A stretch of 44,195 bases of DNA from assembly GCA_902493145.1 (NCBI GenBank), contig CABUOA010000018.1, positions 1 to 44,195 on the forward strand. The letters are read 5' to 3'. The notes under the pieces were generated by a model. It saw nothing but the letters and a program-made list of their open reading frames with translations, was not told where the DNA came from and did not search any database. This stretch comes from an uncultured Collinsella sp. Its GTDB lineage: Bacteria > Actinomycetota > Coriobacteriia > Coriobacteriales > Coriobacteriaceae. Below are positions 24,731-33,037 of the stretch, piece after piece; the first letter of the stretch is position 1; each line of letters opens with the position of its first letter. The position numbers and the translations under genes were made by a program.

Positions 24731-24762
24731 AGCCACCGGTGCGCGCTTTGGCACCGGTGGCT
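24731..24762. promoter_or_regulatory. Strong hairpin between brxC and pglX
   Basis: AGCCACCGGTGC and GCACCGGTGGCT (12 bp, perfect) around an 8-nt loop, in the 66-nt gap between the brxC stop and the pglX start. On the minus strand no T-run follows closely. It may set relative expression by RNA processing, 3'-end protection or partial termination. Confidence 0.6.
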
Positions 24763-24769
24763 CCGCGGG

Positions 24770-27700
24770 TTAGTTGATACGGATCTCGTCGTTTGCAGCG
24801 AGCGCCTGCATAAGGCGGGAGCGCAGGTCGTCCACGTAGCGCTCCACGTCCCCTGCGGACAAGAGACGACTCGGCTTGGCCAGATCGGCGCGGCGCACAG
24901 TCTTGATCCTGCGTTGGGGCTTGGGCGCGGGCACGGGAGCAGACGATGCGGCGCCCTTGTTGGAGACCTTCTTGACCACCTCACCCGTACTCATGACCTC
25001 GGTGGTGCGGCACTCGTTGTCCATACGCACGCGGGCCTCATCCACAGCGTCGTACATCTCGTTGGCCGCCGCACTGAGCCAGTCGCCCCAGTTAGTTGCA
25101 ACAACGCTCAGTTCGTTGAGACTTTGAGCGCTGTGGGCACGGTTTTTGAACGACTCGTATTTGGTGCCGGCGTCTGCTACGGCATCCTTGGCCTGATTGA
25201 CAAAGCCCTTTTGACTCTCGGCCTGCGCCCGCAGGTCTTGCAGATCGCTCTCGATGCGACACAAAAACTCATTGCGGCGGATGCCCAGCAGCTTTTTCAT
25301 GTCTTCCTCGACGGGATCCATAAGCGGCTGCAGGTCTTTAATACGGCCGTAGGGCTTGGGATCTTTGAGGATCTCGCGCACCTTTGCCACGTTCTCCACC
25401 GCGCTGGGAATGTCATCGGAGGCATACTCGATACCCTCGGTGCGGTTCAAGAAATCCCTGGCGTGGTCAAACGCTGTTCGTTGATTGGACTCGAAGAACT
25501 CAACCACCTTGTCAAAGTCTTCCTTGGCATCGAGCAAGCGCTCCTCATGCTTGGTGAACGTGGTCAAGAACGCCTCGGCCTCGTTCTGGTCCTTAAGGAC
25601 GTCGGCCACCTCCGAGCGCATCTTCTCGCACTCGTCCTCACCGGGATACGGGTAGGCCGGCTTGATGCCCGTGTAGTAGTCGCGTGCTATGGCGAGGCAC
25701 GCCTCGCGCAAGCCCTCAAGGCGCTCTTTGAGCTCGGCCACGAGCTTATCCTCGTTGGAGGGCACGGTCTTGAGATCAAACAGGTCGCGCATGAGCTCGC
25801 CCGTGGCACGCAGCAACCGGTCGCTCATACGCACGCGCAAGCGCACCTGGGCCTTATCGGCATCCTTGCGCAGGAGTGCCACCATACGGTTGTCGTTGGC
25901 CTGGACCGTCTGGCCGCCAAACAACACCTGCGCGCGCTGCTCCACCACGAGCTGCGCCACCACATTGGCGATGTCGACCTCACGCCAGCCAAAGGGCCTT
26001 TGCTGGTACTGGCGTTGGATATCGCCCATAGCGGTATCCAGATGGCGCTGATGCTGCACTTTGAGGTAGTCCTCGACCTCCCTGAGCGCACGCGTGTTGC
26101 CCGCATCCATGCCATCGAGCCCCGCCTGGACGTTACCCGCCAGCGTGGAGCGAATATCGGAATCGTCCTCAACCGGCGCGCCGATGTAGCCAGCCTTTTC
26201 AAAAACAACGTCACACAGTTGCGCGAGCACCTGCTCAAAAACCTGGGCGGGTTTGGTGGCGCGAACTTCGACCATACGGCCGTTGACCGCGCAACGTGCA
26301 TGGAGCACGGCCTCGCTCAAAAGGGCATCGGCCTCTTTTTCGTTATAGGCTGCCTCGCGCATTTTTGCCTCGACAATCTGGCGGGTACTCGGCGGTAGCT
26401 CCTGCAGATTGCGCGTCTGGGCGTACATGCGAATCTTAGCGGCGTTGACGAGTGGGGCCCAATAATCCACCTCGTCGCCCAAGGCCACGATGGCCTTATC
26501 CACGGATTTCAATGCTAGCTCGGCATCGTCCGCACGTGCCAAGTCGCCGGCCATGGTCACCACGGAGAGTTCCATACCACCCTTGCTGGATCCATGAATC
26601 GAGCCATCCACGTAGCGGTCAAAGGGGAAGTCATTAGGATCGCGATGGAACTTGTACGCATTGTAAATGCTGTCGAACAGGCGCTTTTTGATGTACTCGA
26701 TCACCTTCGCGTTGTCGATCGGGGTCCGCGCAATCTCCTGTGCAATTTCCTGCTCCTCGTCGGTGAGGAAGCTGTAGGTATCGCCCTGTCGCGCCACTTT
26801 GTTCTCGCGCTCCAAGCGGGCGAGGGACTCCTTGACGCGGTCCTTAAGGGCGCGCTTGTCCACGTCCAGGCTATCGATCATAAGGATGGAGATGTTCTCG
26901 ACCGTGGCCTTGACGTAGCCGATGTAGCGGATCAAGTACAGGAGCTTAAGCACCCGGACATCGTAGCTCTCAAGACCCTCTGCGTTTTCAGCCGCGCGCT
27001 CCGCACAGACGACGACCTGAATGATGCCGTGCTCCAAATCCTTGGAGATTGTGTCGAAGAAGCGCCAGAACGGCACGAGTGCACCAGTCTGGTCATGCTG
27101 GATGGCCTGAGCGCTCTCCTGAAACGCGCTCAGCATGGAGCGCTCGCCCGTGGACATGTGCTTGGCCTTAACACCATGCTTGCGTACCTCGGTCATCACG
27201 TCGGGCAGAAGCTTAAACTGGTAGCCCACAAACGGGTAGCTGGCCACAAAATCCTTGGAGTTGGCGAAGCCGGCAAGGTCGGAGCGCGAGCCCCCCTCAA
27301 AGGTAAAGTTGTTTTTGAGGACGGCGGCGTCTTGCTCGTAGACCTGTGCAAGCGTATCGGCCGCCGGCGCGGTCTTCTCGAGCACACGGCGTTGGATGAC
27401 CTCGTCCACGCTGGAGCTGGAGAGCGAAAGGCGGGTATTGAAACGGCCCTGGATCTTTGAAAAGTCGTTGCCCACGGGCAGGCTCAGGTTGTCGATGGCC
27501 TCCTGGCTCGTGACCATCACCCACACGCGGCCACCGCAGGCGGCACCCAGCTCCTCGACGATGGTCTGAAGGCTCAGCATAAGGCTTGGGTCCTGGTCGT
27601 TTGTAATAAACTGACCCACCTCGTCGACCATAAAGAGCAAACGGAAGTTGCCACCGTGGGCCGCTGCCTGAGCGTCCACGTAATCCTTGACCTTTTTGGC

Positions 27701-28432
27701 AAAGACATCGGGGGCCAAAACCTCGTCCTCAGAACCCTCGAGCCAGTTCCATGCGGCCTTTTCGCTCATGCCGAGCACGCTCTGCAGCACCTCGACGACG
27801 TCGTCCTCAAAGTAGCTGTAGGTGTCGCGGGCCTGGAGCCAGGACTCGCCGTTGACGCGCTCAAAGGCCTCGCGGAACTCCTGGGTCTTGCCCAGGGAAT
27901 CGATGTAGTCCTCGAGCTTTGCAAGCTTGAGGTCCTCGCCGTAGAAGCCGCGCGCCTCGTAGAACATGCGCTCAAAGCCGCGAAGCAGCGCCGTGGGAGC
28001 CGTATCGCCCTGCTTCCACTGGCCCGCCTTGCTATCGATGTTAAAGAGGATGGCCTGCGTGGGCACCGAGCAGGCGCGCTCCATGGCAGCCGCGACCATG
28101 GGGTCGACGATTTTGCCGTCAAAGTAGCGGATGGCGCTCTTGCCGCCGATCTGGCGATTCTCGAGCAGGTAGCTCAGCATCTTGAGGAAGTGCGATTTAC
28201 CGGAACCGAAGAAACCACTGATCCACACGCCGATCTTGTCGGTGGGCTCATCGATGGCATCGCCGTAGGCCTTGAAGAACGTGGCAAAGTGCCTCTGCAA
28301 CTCGCGCGTCACCACGTACTCGTCAAGCTCCTGGCGAATGGACCCATCTTTTGAATCCTGGACCTTGACCACGCCGTTGATGGAGCGGTTGATGTCTTTT
28401 GCAAAGAGGTCGCGAATGATCGTGTTGTCCAT
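24770..28432 (-). CDS. brxC: BREX type 1 ATPase BrxC
   Basis: A 1220-aa ATPase, the usual size for BrxC/PglY. The Walker A loop GFFGSGKS is at residues 73-80, and a FMVDEVGQF segment near residue 270 is the likely Walker B (hhhhDE). The MDNTIIRDLFAKDINRSINGVVKV start is typical for BrxC. Long helical, partly coiled-coil regions fill 700-1150, and the C-terminal ~70 residues are basic and proline/alanine rich. BrxC is required for both methylation and defence in studied type 1 systems. ATG at 28432 has a textbook AAAGGAG 5 nt upstream. It lies 78 nt after brxB. Confidence 0.95.
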   Translation of the reverse strand: MDNTIIRDLFAKDINRSINGVVKVQDSKDGSIRQELDEYVVTRELQRHFATFFKAYGDAIDEPTDKIGVWISGFFGSGKSHFLKMLSYLLENRQIGGKSAIRYFDGKIVDPMVAAAMERACSVPTQAILFNIDSKAGQWKQGDTAPTALLRGFERMFYEARGFYGEDLKLAKLEDYIDSLGKTQEFREAFERVNGESWLQARDTYSYFEDDVVEVLQSVLGMSEKAAWNWLEGSEDEVLAPDVFAKKVKDYVDAQAAAHGGNFRLLFMVDEVGQFITNDQDPSLMLSLQTIVEELGAACGGRVWVMVTSQEAIDNLSLPVGNDFSKIQGRFNTRLSLSSSSVDEVIQRRVLEKTAPAADTLAQVYEQDAAVLKNNFTFEGGSRSDLAGFANSKDFVASYPFVGYQFKLLPDVMTEVRKHGVKAKHMSTGERSMLSAFQESAQAIQHDQTGALVPFWRFFDTISKDLEHGIIQVVVCAERAAENAEGLESYDVRVLKLLYLIRYIGYVKATVENISILMIDSLDVDKRALKDRVKESLARLERENKVARQGDTYSFLTDEEQEIAQEIARTPIDNAKVIEYIKKRLFDSIYNAYKFHRDPNDFPFDRYVDGSIHGSSKGGMELSVVTMAGDLARADDAELALKSVDKAIVALGDEVDYWAPLVNAAKIRMYAQTRNLQELPPSTRQIVEAKMREAAYNEKEADALLSEAVLHARCAVNGRMVEVRATKPAQVFEQVLAQLCDVVFEKAGYIGAPVEDDSDIRSTLAGNVQAGLDGMDAGNTRALREVEDYLKVQHQRHLDTAMGDIQRQYQQRPFGWREVDIANVVAQLVVEQRAQVLFGGQTVQANDNRMVALLRKDADKAQVRLRVRMSDRLLRATGELMRDLFDLKTVPSNEDKLVAELKERLEGLREACLAIARDYYTGIKPAYPYPGEDECEKMRSEVADVLKDQNEAEAFLTTFTKHEERLLDAKEDFDKVVEFFESNQRTAFDHARDFLNRTEGIEYASDDIPSAVENVAKVREILKDPKPYGRIKDLQPLMDPVEEDMKKLLGIRRNEFLCRIESDLQDLRAQAESQKGFVNQAKDAVADAGTKYESFKNRAHSAQSLNELSVVATNWGDWLSAAANEMYDAVDEARVRMDNECRTTEVMSTGEVVKKVSNKGAASSAPVPAPKPQRRIKTVRRADLAKPSRLLSAGDVERYVDDLRSRLMQALAANDEIRIN

Positions 28433-28510
28433 GGGTGCTCCTTTGGGTTTGGGAACGTTATGGCAAAGGGTTGTTACCGGCGGCAGGGACTTGCCTGCGG
28501 GGAGCCGTGC

Positions 28511-29203
28511 TTACGAGATATCGATGGCGCGGTAGTAGTTGTCGGCCGGCAGACGGTTAAAGAGCTGGAAAGAAGAGCCGTTGAAACTGCCCGGATAGGC
28601 GGCGACCACAGGCACCTCATCAAAATCCGCAAGCATGCAATGGAGAAGCGTGTGCATGCGAAAGAATGGGAAGACCTCGCCCGCGCCGGTGAGGAGAACG
28701 ACGTCTCTAGGCGCGTACGGCTTGGTCTGCTCAAGGATGTACGCGGCGACTTTCTCGGGCGAGGCGAACTTGGCCACGTCCTCGAGCACGCGCTGGGTAC
28801 CGCGGCGCTCCTCTTGGTGCGGGATAGCCTTGAGGACACGGCGCTTTTCGAGAATTGCCAGCACGGCGTCGTAGAGGTTCACGACCTTGAGCGTGCACGG
28901 AAGTTTGTCGGCCTCGGCATCGCGTGAAAGGGTGTCAAATAATGCACGCGCCTCAAACTCCAGCGCGGGGTCATAGCAAAAGGTGTGGAAGCCGATCTCA
29001 TTGCCTATGCCCTTGTTGGCCAAAAAGTCCTCGCTGCACAGGCACTCGCGCAGAAGCTGCGCACGGCGCTCAAATTCCTGACAGGCGTGCTCGGAGCGGA
29101 CATGCGCCGCCACGACGCTCTTGCGGGAATGGATGCCGATATTGGTGGCGAGATCGGTCGCCGGGGTGATAACAGGGTCGACGGCGCTTTTGATGGGAGC
29201 CAC
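28511..29203 (-). CDS. brxB: BREX type 1 protein BrxB (DUF1788)
   Basis: A 230-aa DUF1788-type protein. The C-terminal block VVLLTGAGEVFPFFRMHTLLH, followed by VPVVAAYPGSFNG and ending LPADNYYRAIDIS, is the recognisable BrxB tail. The start used is GTG at 29203, 1 nt after the brxA stop, so expression depends on translation of brxA. The nearest ribosome-site-like sequence is weak, supporting coupling. BrxB is needed for BREX activity; its molecular role is not well defined. Confidence 0.9.
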   Translation of the reverse strand: MAPIKSAVDPVITPATDLATNIGIHSRKSVVAAHVRSEHACQEFERRAQLLRECLCSEDFLANKGIGNEIGFHTFCYDPALEFEARALFDTLSRDAEADKLPCTLKVVNLYDAVLAILEKRRVLKAIPHQEERRGTQRVLEDVAKFASPEKVAAYILEQTKPYAPRDVVLLTGAGEVFPFFRMHTLLHCMLADFDEVPVVAAYPGSFNGSSFQLFNRLPADNYYRAIDIS

Positions 29204-29204
29204 G

Positions 29205-29867
29205 CTACATCACCGCCCTGCCGGTAAGAGCCGCGATAAGCGACTGCTCGCCCAGCTGAACCAAGGCTCGCTCGACATCGGAATCGAGGAAGAGTGGTGA
29301 CAGGCGCTCGGACTCCGGGCCCTGGCCCTCGCCGATAAGGCCGGCATGGCGGAGCGTCTGGCGGAGCGTCTGGCGGAGCGAGCCCTTAATGCGCTTGACC
29401 GTGGCCTCAGTCCAGCGGGCCGCGTCCGGATACTCCGTGGTAAAGCGTGTCATAAAGGCGTTGAGGTCAACCGCCGTAAAGGCATAATCAAAGTTTTGAA
29501 GGCGCTCCCCCACCTCAACGAGCACGAGCTCGCGCACGATGTCGTAGCGGCAGATCATGCTGTAGAAGATGGCCTGGTCCGCCTGCGTGGGGGCGCCGGA
29601 TGCCATGAGGCTGGTTAGGGATGATGCAGCCTCGACGGCGGTATTGGGGTCGATGCCGCGCGCGGCGCATACGGCGTCCGTGGGCACCATGGCGTCGAGG
29701 CGGCGAAGGCACACGGTTGCGCGGTTGGCGACCATGCGCTCCGTGGGATATTGAAAGAGGTTCTCGCTCTTTACGCGTACAATGACCTGCTCGTCACTTG
29801 CGCCCTGCATACGAAGGGCAGCGACGATGCGCATCTCATGCGGGAGGAATTGCTCGCGGGTGAGCAC
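29205..29867 (-). CDS. brxA: BREX type 1 protein BrxA (DUF1819), start at a poly-G tract
   Basis: A 220-aa DUF1819-type protein, a small DNA-binding BREX component, first gene of the operon. EMRIVAALRMQGASDEQ followed by ENLFQYPTERMV is the typical N-terminal block. The only in-frame start is GTG at 29867, which is the end of a run of ten G and has no ribosome site. A better start, GTG at 29901 with GGAG 8 nt upstream, is in another frame in this sequence and would join brxA if the run had 9 or 12 G. A 12-bp unit (TGGCGGAGCGTC on the plus strand) is repeated almost three times at 29347-29380, encoding RQTLRQTLR. Its stop is 1 nt from brxB. Confidence 0.9.
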   Translation of the reverse strand: MLTREQFLPHEMRIVAALRMQGASDEQVIVRVKSENLFQYPTERMVANRATVCLRRLDAMVPTDAVCAARGIDPNTAVEAASSLTSLMASGAPTQADQAIFYSMICRYDIVRELVLVEVGERLQNFDYAFTAVDLNAFMTRFTTEYPDAARWTEATVKRIKGSLRQTLRQTLRHAGLIGEGQGPESERLSPLFLDSDVERALVQLGEQSLIAALTGRAVM

Positions 29868-29876
29868 CCCCCCCCC
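29867..29876 (-). repeat. Homopolymer G10 tract at the brxA start
   Basis: Ten consecutive C on the plus strand (G on the coding strand). Runs of this length slip during replication and are the usual basis of phase-variable genes. At 10 G the upstream GTG (29901) frame hits TGA after 21 codons; at 9 or 12 G it is fused to brxA. Confidence 0.8.
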
Positions 29877-29898
29877 GAACGCTTTTTGTGGTTACATC

Positions 29899-29913
29899 CA
29901 CAGTACACGCTCC
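29899..29913 (-). promoter_or_regulatory. Shine-Dalgarno and GTG start upstream of the G tract
   Basis: GGAG at 29910-29913, 8-nt spacing, GTG at 29899-29901. This is the best translation start near brxA, but in the present G10 state it opens only a 21-codon frame (MDVTTKSVRGGGAH...). Confidence 0.6.
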
Positions 29914-29932
29914 AAGGGTGTCAAAGGCTGTC

Positions 29933-29973
29933 ACAAGTGCGCCGCGGCCCAGCAGGCAGGCGCGGCGCACATG
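29933..29973. promoter_or_regulatory. Hairpin in the BREX operon leader
   Basis: ACAAGTGCGCCGCG and CGCGGCGCACATGT pair over about 13 bp with one mismatch. No T-run follows. It lies between the possible -10 (29980-29985) and the brxA ribosome site. Confidence 0.5.
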
Positions 29974-29979
29974 TCATTA

Positions 29980-29985
29980 ATCATA
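29980..29985 (-). promoter_or_regulatory. Possible -10 box of the BREX operon
   Basis: TATGAT on the minus strand, about 79 nt before GTG 29901. The -35 position is poor, so an activator or another promoter is possible. A TTGACA hexamer further upstream has no matching -10. A small inverted repeat (GGTAA/TTACC) sits just upstream. Confidence 0.35.
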
Positions 29986-30330
29986 CCTGTTGGTAAAAAA
30001 GTTACCACGCACAGAGTGTCAAATGTTGAGTAACAAAATTTAATCCGGTTAACGGTTATTTTCTCAGCTCAGCAGCTTTGACGAGATCGCCCCAAATCAC
30101 ACTTGTCAGACAGGCGCGCTTGTGAATCTGTCCCCACCCTCCGCTACACTCAACATAGAGTGAAGGCCGAGACGGATCGGATGCGAGCCTCGAGCTAAGC
30201 CCTCCCCCATGTAACCATCCTGTAAATCATAGCGGCGCACTCGAGTTTTACGGTGATGCGGTCGCGCCTGGCGCTCCACTGTGCTAAAGTATCCCGAACG
30301 TTCAAACGACTACGAGGGGGACCCTAGAAG
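29986..30330. other. Divergent intergenic region between brxA and serC
   Basis: No gene seen in this 345-nt stretch. It holds the leader and promoter side of BREX and the serC promoter. TACACT near 30142 is a possible plus-strand -10, overlapping a small CACTC/GAGTG inverted repeat. No BREX regulator (BrxR) gene is present. Confidence 0.5.
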
Positions 30331-31455
30331 ATGGCACGTGTGCACAACTTCTCAGCAGGCCCGGCCGCACTGCCCACCAGCGTGCTCGCCGAGATCGCCG
30401 ACGAGATGATGGACTACCGCGGTTGCGGCATGTCCGTGCTCGAGATGAGCCATCGATCTAGCATGTACCAGCAGATCATCGACGACGCCGAGGCAACTCT
30501 GCGTCGCCTGCTGAGCATCCCCGACAACTACCGTGTCCTGTTTTTACAGGGCGGCGCCACGCTGCAGTTTGCGGGCATTCCCATGAACCTCATGCGCCGC
30601 GGCCGCGCCGGCTACGTCGTAACCGGCAACTTTGCCAACAAGGCGTACCAAGAGGCTGCCAAGTACGGCGAGGCCGTGCTGCTCGCGAGCTCCGAGGACA
30701 CCGATTTCGACCGCATTCCCAACATGGCCGACATCAACGCGCGCATTGCCGCCGAGGCCGCGGGCGAAGGCCTCGACTACGTCTACATCTGCCAGAACAA
30801 CACCATCTTTGGCACCATGTACCACAAGCTGCCCGATTGCGGCGACGTGCCGCTGGTCGCCGATGTCTCGAGCTGCTTTCTGTCGCAGCCGCTCGACGTT
30901 GAGCGCTACGGGCTCATTTACGCCGGCGCGCAGAAAAACGCCGGCGCCGCGGGCGTCACCGTGGTTATCGTGCGCGATGACCTAATCGCCAACGGCCCGG
31001 CCTTTGCACAAACGCCGCAGTACATGGACCTTAAGACCCAGGCCGCCAAGGGCTCCATGCTCAACACGCCCAACACCTTTGGCATCTACGTGTGCGGCAA
31101 GGTGTTCCGTTGGGTCGAGGAGACCGGCGGACTTGCCGCCATGGCCGAGCGCAACTGGGCCAAGGCCAACCTGCTCTACGACCTGCTCGAGCACAGCGTG
31201 CTGTTCCATGGCACCACACAGGCCGACAGCCGTTCCATCGCCAACGTCACCTTCCGCACCGGCGACGCCGAGCTCGATGCGGCCTTTGTCGCAGGCGCGG
31301 CAGAGCACCAGATCCAAAACGTCAAGGGCCATCGCCTCGTCGGCGGCATGCGCGCCAGCGTCTACAACGCCGTCACCATGGAGGACGTGCAGGCGCTGGC
31401 CACGTACATGAAGGACTTCGAAGCGCAGCATAGTTTGAGCCCGCGATCTAACTAG
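30331..31455 (+). CDS. serC: Phosphoserine aminotransferase
   Basis: A 374-aa PLP enzyme that converts 3-phosphohydroxypyruvate and glutamate to phosphoserine and 2-oxoglutarate in serine synthesis (also used in PLP synthesis). The start VHNFSAGPAALP and MSVLEMSHRSS are SerC signatures; the PLP lysine is in YAGAQKNAGAAG near residue 200, and KGHRLVGGMRASVYNA closes the fold. ATG at 30331 has GAGGGGG upstream. serA follows 71 nt downstream on the same strand, so these two steps are made together; serB is not in the window. Confidence 0.95.
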   Translation: MARVHNFSAGPAALPTSVLAEIADEMMDYRGCGMSVLEMSHRSSMYQQIIDDAEATLRRLLSIPDNYRVLFLQGGATLQFAGIPMNLMRRGRAGYVVTGNFANKAYQEAAKYGEAVLLASSEDTDFDRIPNMADINARIAAEAAGEGLDYVYICQNNTIFGTMYHKLPDCGDVPLVADVSSCFLSQPLDVERYGLIYAGAQKNAGAAGVTVVIVRDDLIANGPAFAQTPQYMDLKTQAAKGSMLNTPNTFGIYVCGKVFRWVEETGGLAAMAERNWAKANLLYDLLEHSVLFHGTTQADSRSIANVTFRTGDAELDAAFVAGAAEHQIQNVKGHRLVGGMRASVYNAVTMEDVQALATYMKDFEAQHSLSPRSN

Positions 31456-31526
31456 CCCGCAACGCGCGGGCCGACCAGCCACTTCAAACCACCCTGTTTA
31501 GATCAAAACCTGCTAAGGAGTTTTCC

Positions 31527-32690
31527 ATGCGCAAGATTAAGACCATCGACGACATCACCAAGGACGGCAAAGTCGAGTTTGGCGAGGGCTACGAATTTGT
31601 GAGCACCGCCGAAGAGGCCGACGCCATCCTGATGCGCTCGACCGACCTGCACGGCTACGAGCTGCCCGAGGGCATCCGCGCCATCGCCCGCTGCGGTGCC
31701 GGCGTCAACAACATCCCCGTCGAGGAGTACGCCAAGAAGGGCGTCGTCGTCTTTAACTCCCCCGGCGCCAACAGCAACGCCGTCAAGGAGCTCGTCCTGG
31801 GCATGCTGGTGCTTTCGAGCCGCGGCGTGGTGCAGTCGATGAACTGGGTGCGCGACAACGCCGACGATCCCGAGATTCAGGTCGATGCCGAGAAGGCCAA
31901 GAAGGCCTTTGTGGGCCGCGAGCTCAAGGGCAAGCGCATCGGCGTCATCGGCCTAGGCAACGTGGGCTCCAAGGTCGCCAACGCCTGCGTCGACCTGGGT
32001 ATGGACGTCTACGGCTACGACCCGTTCATTTCCGTCGAGCACGCGTGGGTGCTGAGCCGCGAGGTGCAGCGCGTGGGCACGCTCGAAGATCTCTGCCGCG
32101 GCTGCGACTACCTCACCGTACACGTGCCCAGCAAGGCCGACACCATCGGCATGATCAGCACCGAGCAGATCAACCTGTTGGCACCCGACGCCGTGCTCAT
32201 CAACTACGCGCGCGAAACCATCATTGACGAGGACGCCGTCGACGCCGCCCTGCGCGAGGGCAAGCTGAGCTGGTTTAGCTGCGACTTTGCCACGCCCAAG
32301 ACCGTCAAGATGCCCAACACGTTTATCACCACGCACTCGGGCGCCGGCACCGGCGAGGCCGAGGCCAACTGCGCCGATATGGCCATCAGCGAGCTCAAGG
32401 ATTACCTGGAAAACGGCAACATCGCGCACAGCGTCAACTACCCCGCCTGCAGCATGGGCAAGGCGCGCGCCGCGAGCCGCATCGCCTGCCTGCACGCCAA
32501 CGTGCCCAACATGATCGGCCAGATCACGGCGATCCTGGCCAAGGACAACGCCAACGTGCAGCGTATGACCAACGAGTCCGCTGGCGAGAACGCCTACACT
32601 ATGTTCGACACCGACGAGCACCTGGACAGCAGCACCATCGAGGCGCTCAAGCAGATTCCGTCGATGTATCGCGTGCGCGTGATTAAATAG
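31527..32690 (+). CDS. serA: D-3-phosphoglycerate dehydrogenase
   Basis: A 387-aa NAD-dependent dehydrogenase, the first step of serine synthesis. The Rossmann motif is GLGNVGSKV (~residue 142), NYARETI and THSGAGTGEAE carry the catalytic Arg and His region, and an ACT domain at the C-terminus (IGQITAILAKDNANVQRM) is the likely serine-sensing site. This is the short form with one ACT domain, not the ~530-aa form with an intervening domain found in many actinobacteria. ATG 31527 follows TAAGGAG. A strong terminator follows. Confidence 0.94.
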   Translation: MRKIKTIDDITKDGKVEFGEGYEFVSTAEEADAILMRSTDLHGYELPEGIRAIARCGAGVNNIPVEEYAKKGVVVFNSPGANSNAVKELVLGMLVLSSRGVVQSMNWVRDNADDPEIQVDAEKAKKAFVGRELKGKRIGVIGLGNVGSKVANACVDLGMDVYGYDPFISVEHAWVLSREVQRVGTLEDLCRGCDYLTVHVPSKADTIGMISTEQINLLAPDAVLINYARETIIDEDAVDAALREGKLSWFSCDFATPKTVKMPNTFITTHSGAGTGEAEANCADMAISELKDYLENGNIAHSVNYPACSMGKARAASRIACLHANVPNMIGQITAILAKDNANVQRMTNESAGENAYTMFDTDEHLDSSTIEALKQIPSMYRVRVIK

Positions 32691-32731
32691 CGCCGGTGCC
32701 AAGCCTGCCAGACAGACCACGAAGCCCATTC

Positions 32732-32765
32732 GCCCCCCGTTTTCACGAAACGGGGGGCGATTTTG
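32732..32765 (+). terminator. Intrinsic terminator of serC-serA
   Basis: CGCCCCCCGTTT, loop TCAC, GAAACGGGGGGCG, then ATTTTGTT. Stem of 12 bp. Confidence 0.9.
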
Positions 32766-32940
32766 TTGCTCCGGACGACTTTAAAATGATACCCGGAACA
32801 AGTTTTTTCAGATAATCGATAGTGAGGCTCCAGTCGCTAAGCACACCCGCTTTGATAAACAGCTTTATCAGGGACTTTAGTAGGTAAAAATCGGTCTCTA
32901 TGTGCCGAATGTAAGTTGACTGTCTATTTTCCGAAACAAC
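32753..32940 (-). pseudogene. Start-less coding-like fragment
   Basis: On the minus strand an open stretch between two stops encodes about 60 residues with protein-like composition (YIRHIETDFYLLKSLIK and ITIDYLKKLVPG-like text), at lower GC than the genes around it, but has no ATG/GTG/TTG start with a ribosome site. It may be the tail of a lost gene or chance. The rest of 32766-33037 shows nothing else. Confidence 0.25.
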
Positions 32941-33037
32941 TTATTCTAGATAGCATTTTTAGGGTCCCTCCAAGGCAAAATTGAAGCCTTTTTGCGACCA
33001 GAACTCTAGCTCGCGCTACCGTTTACCCACCGCGCGA

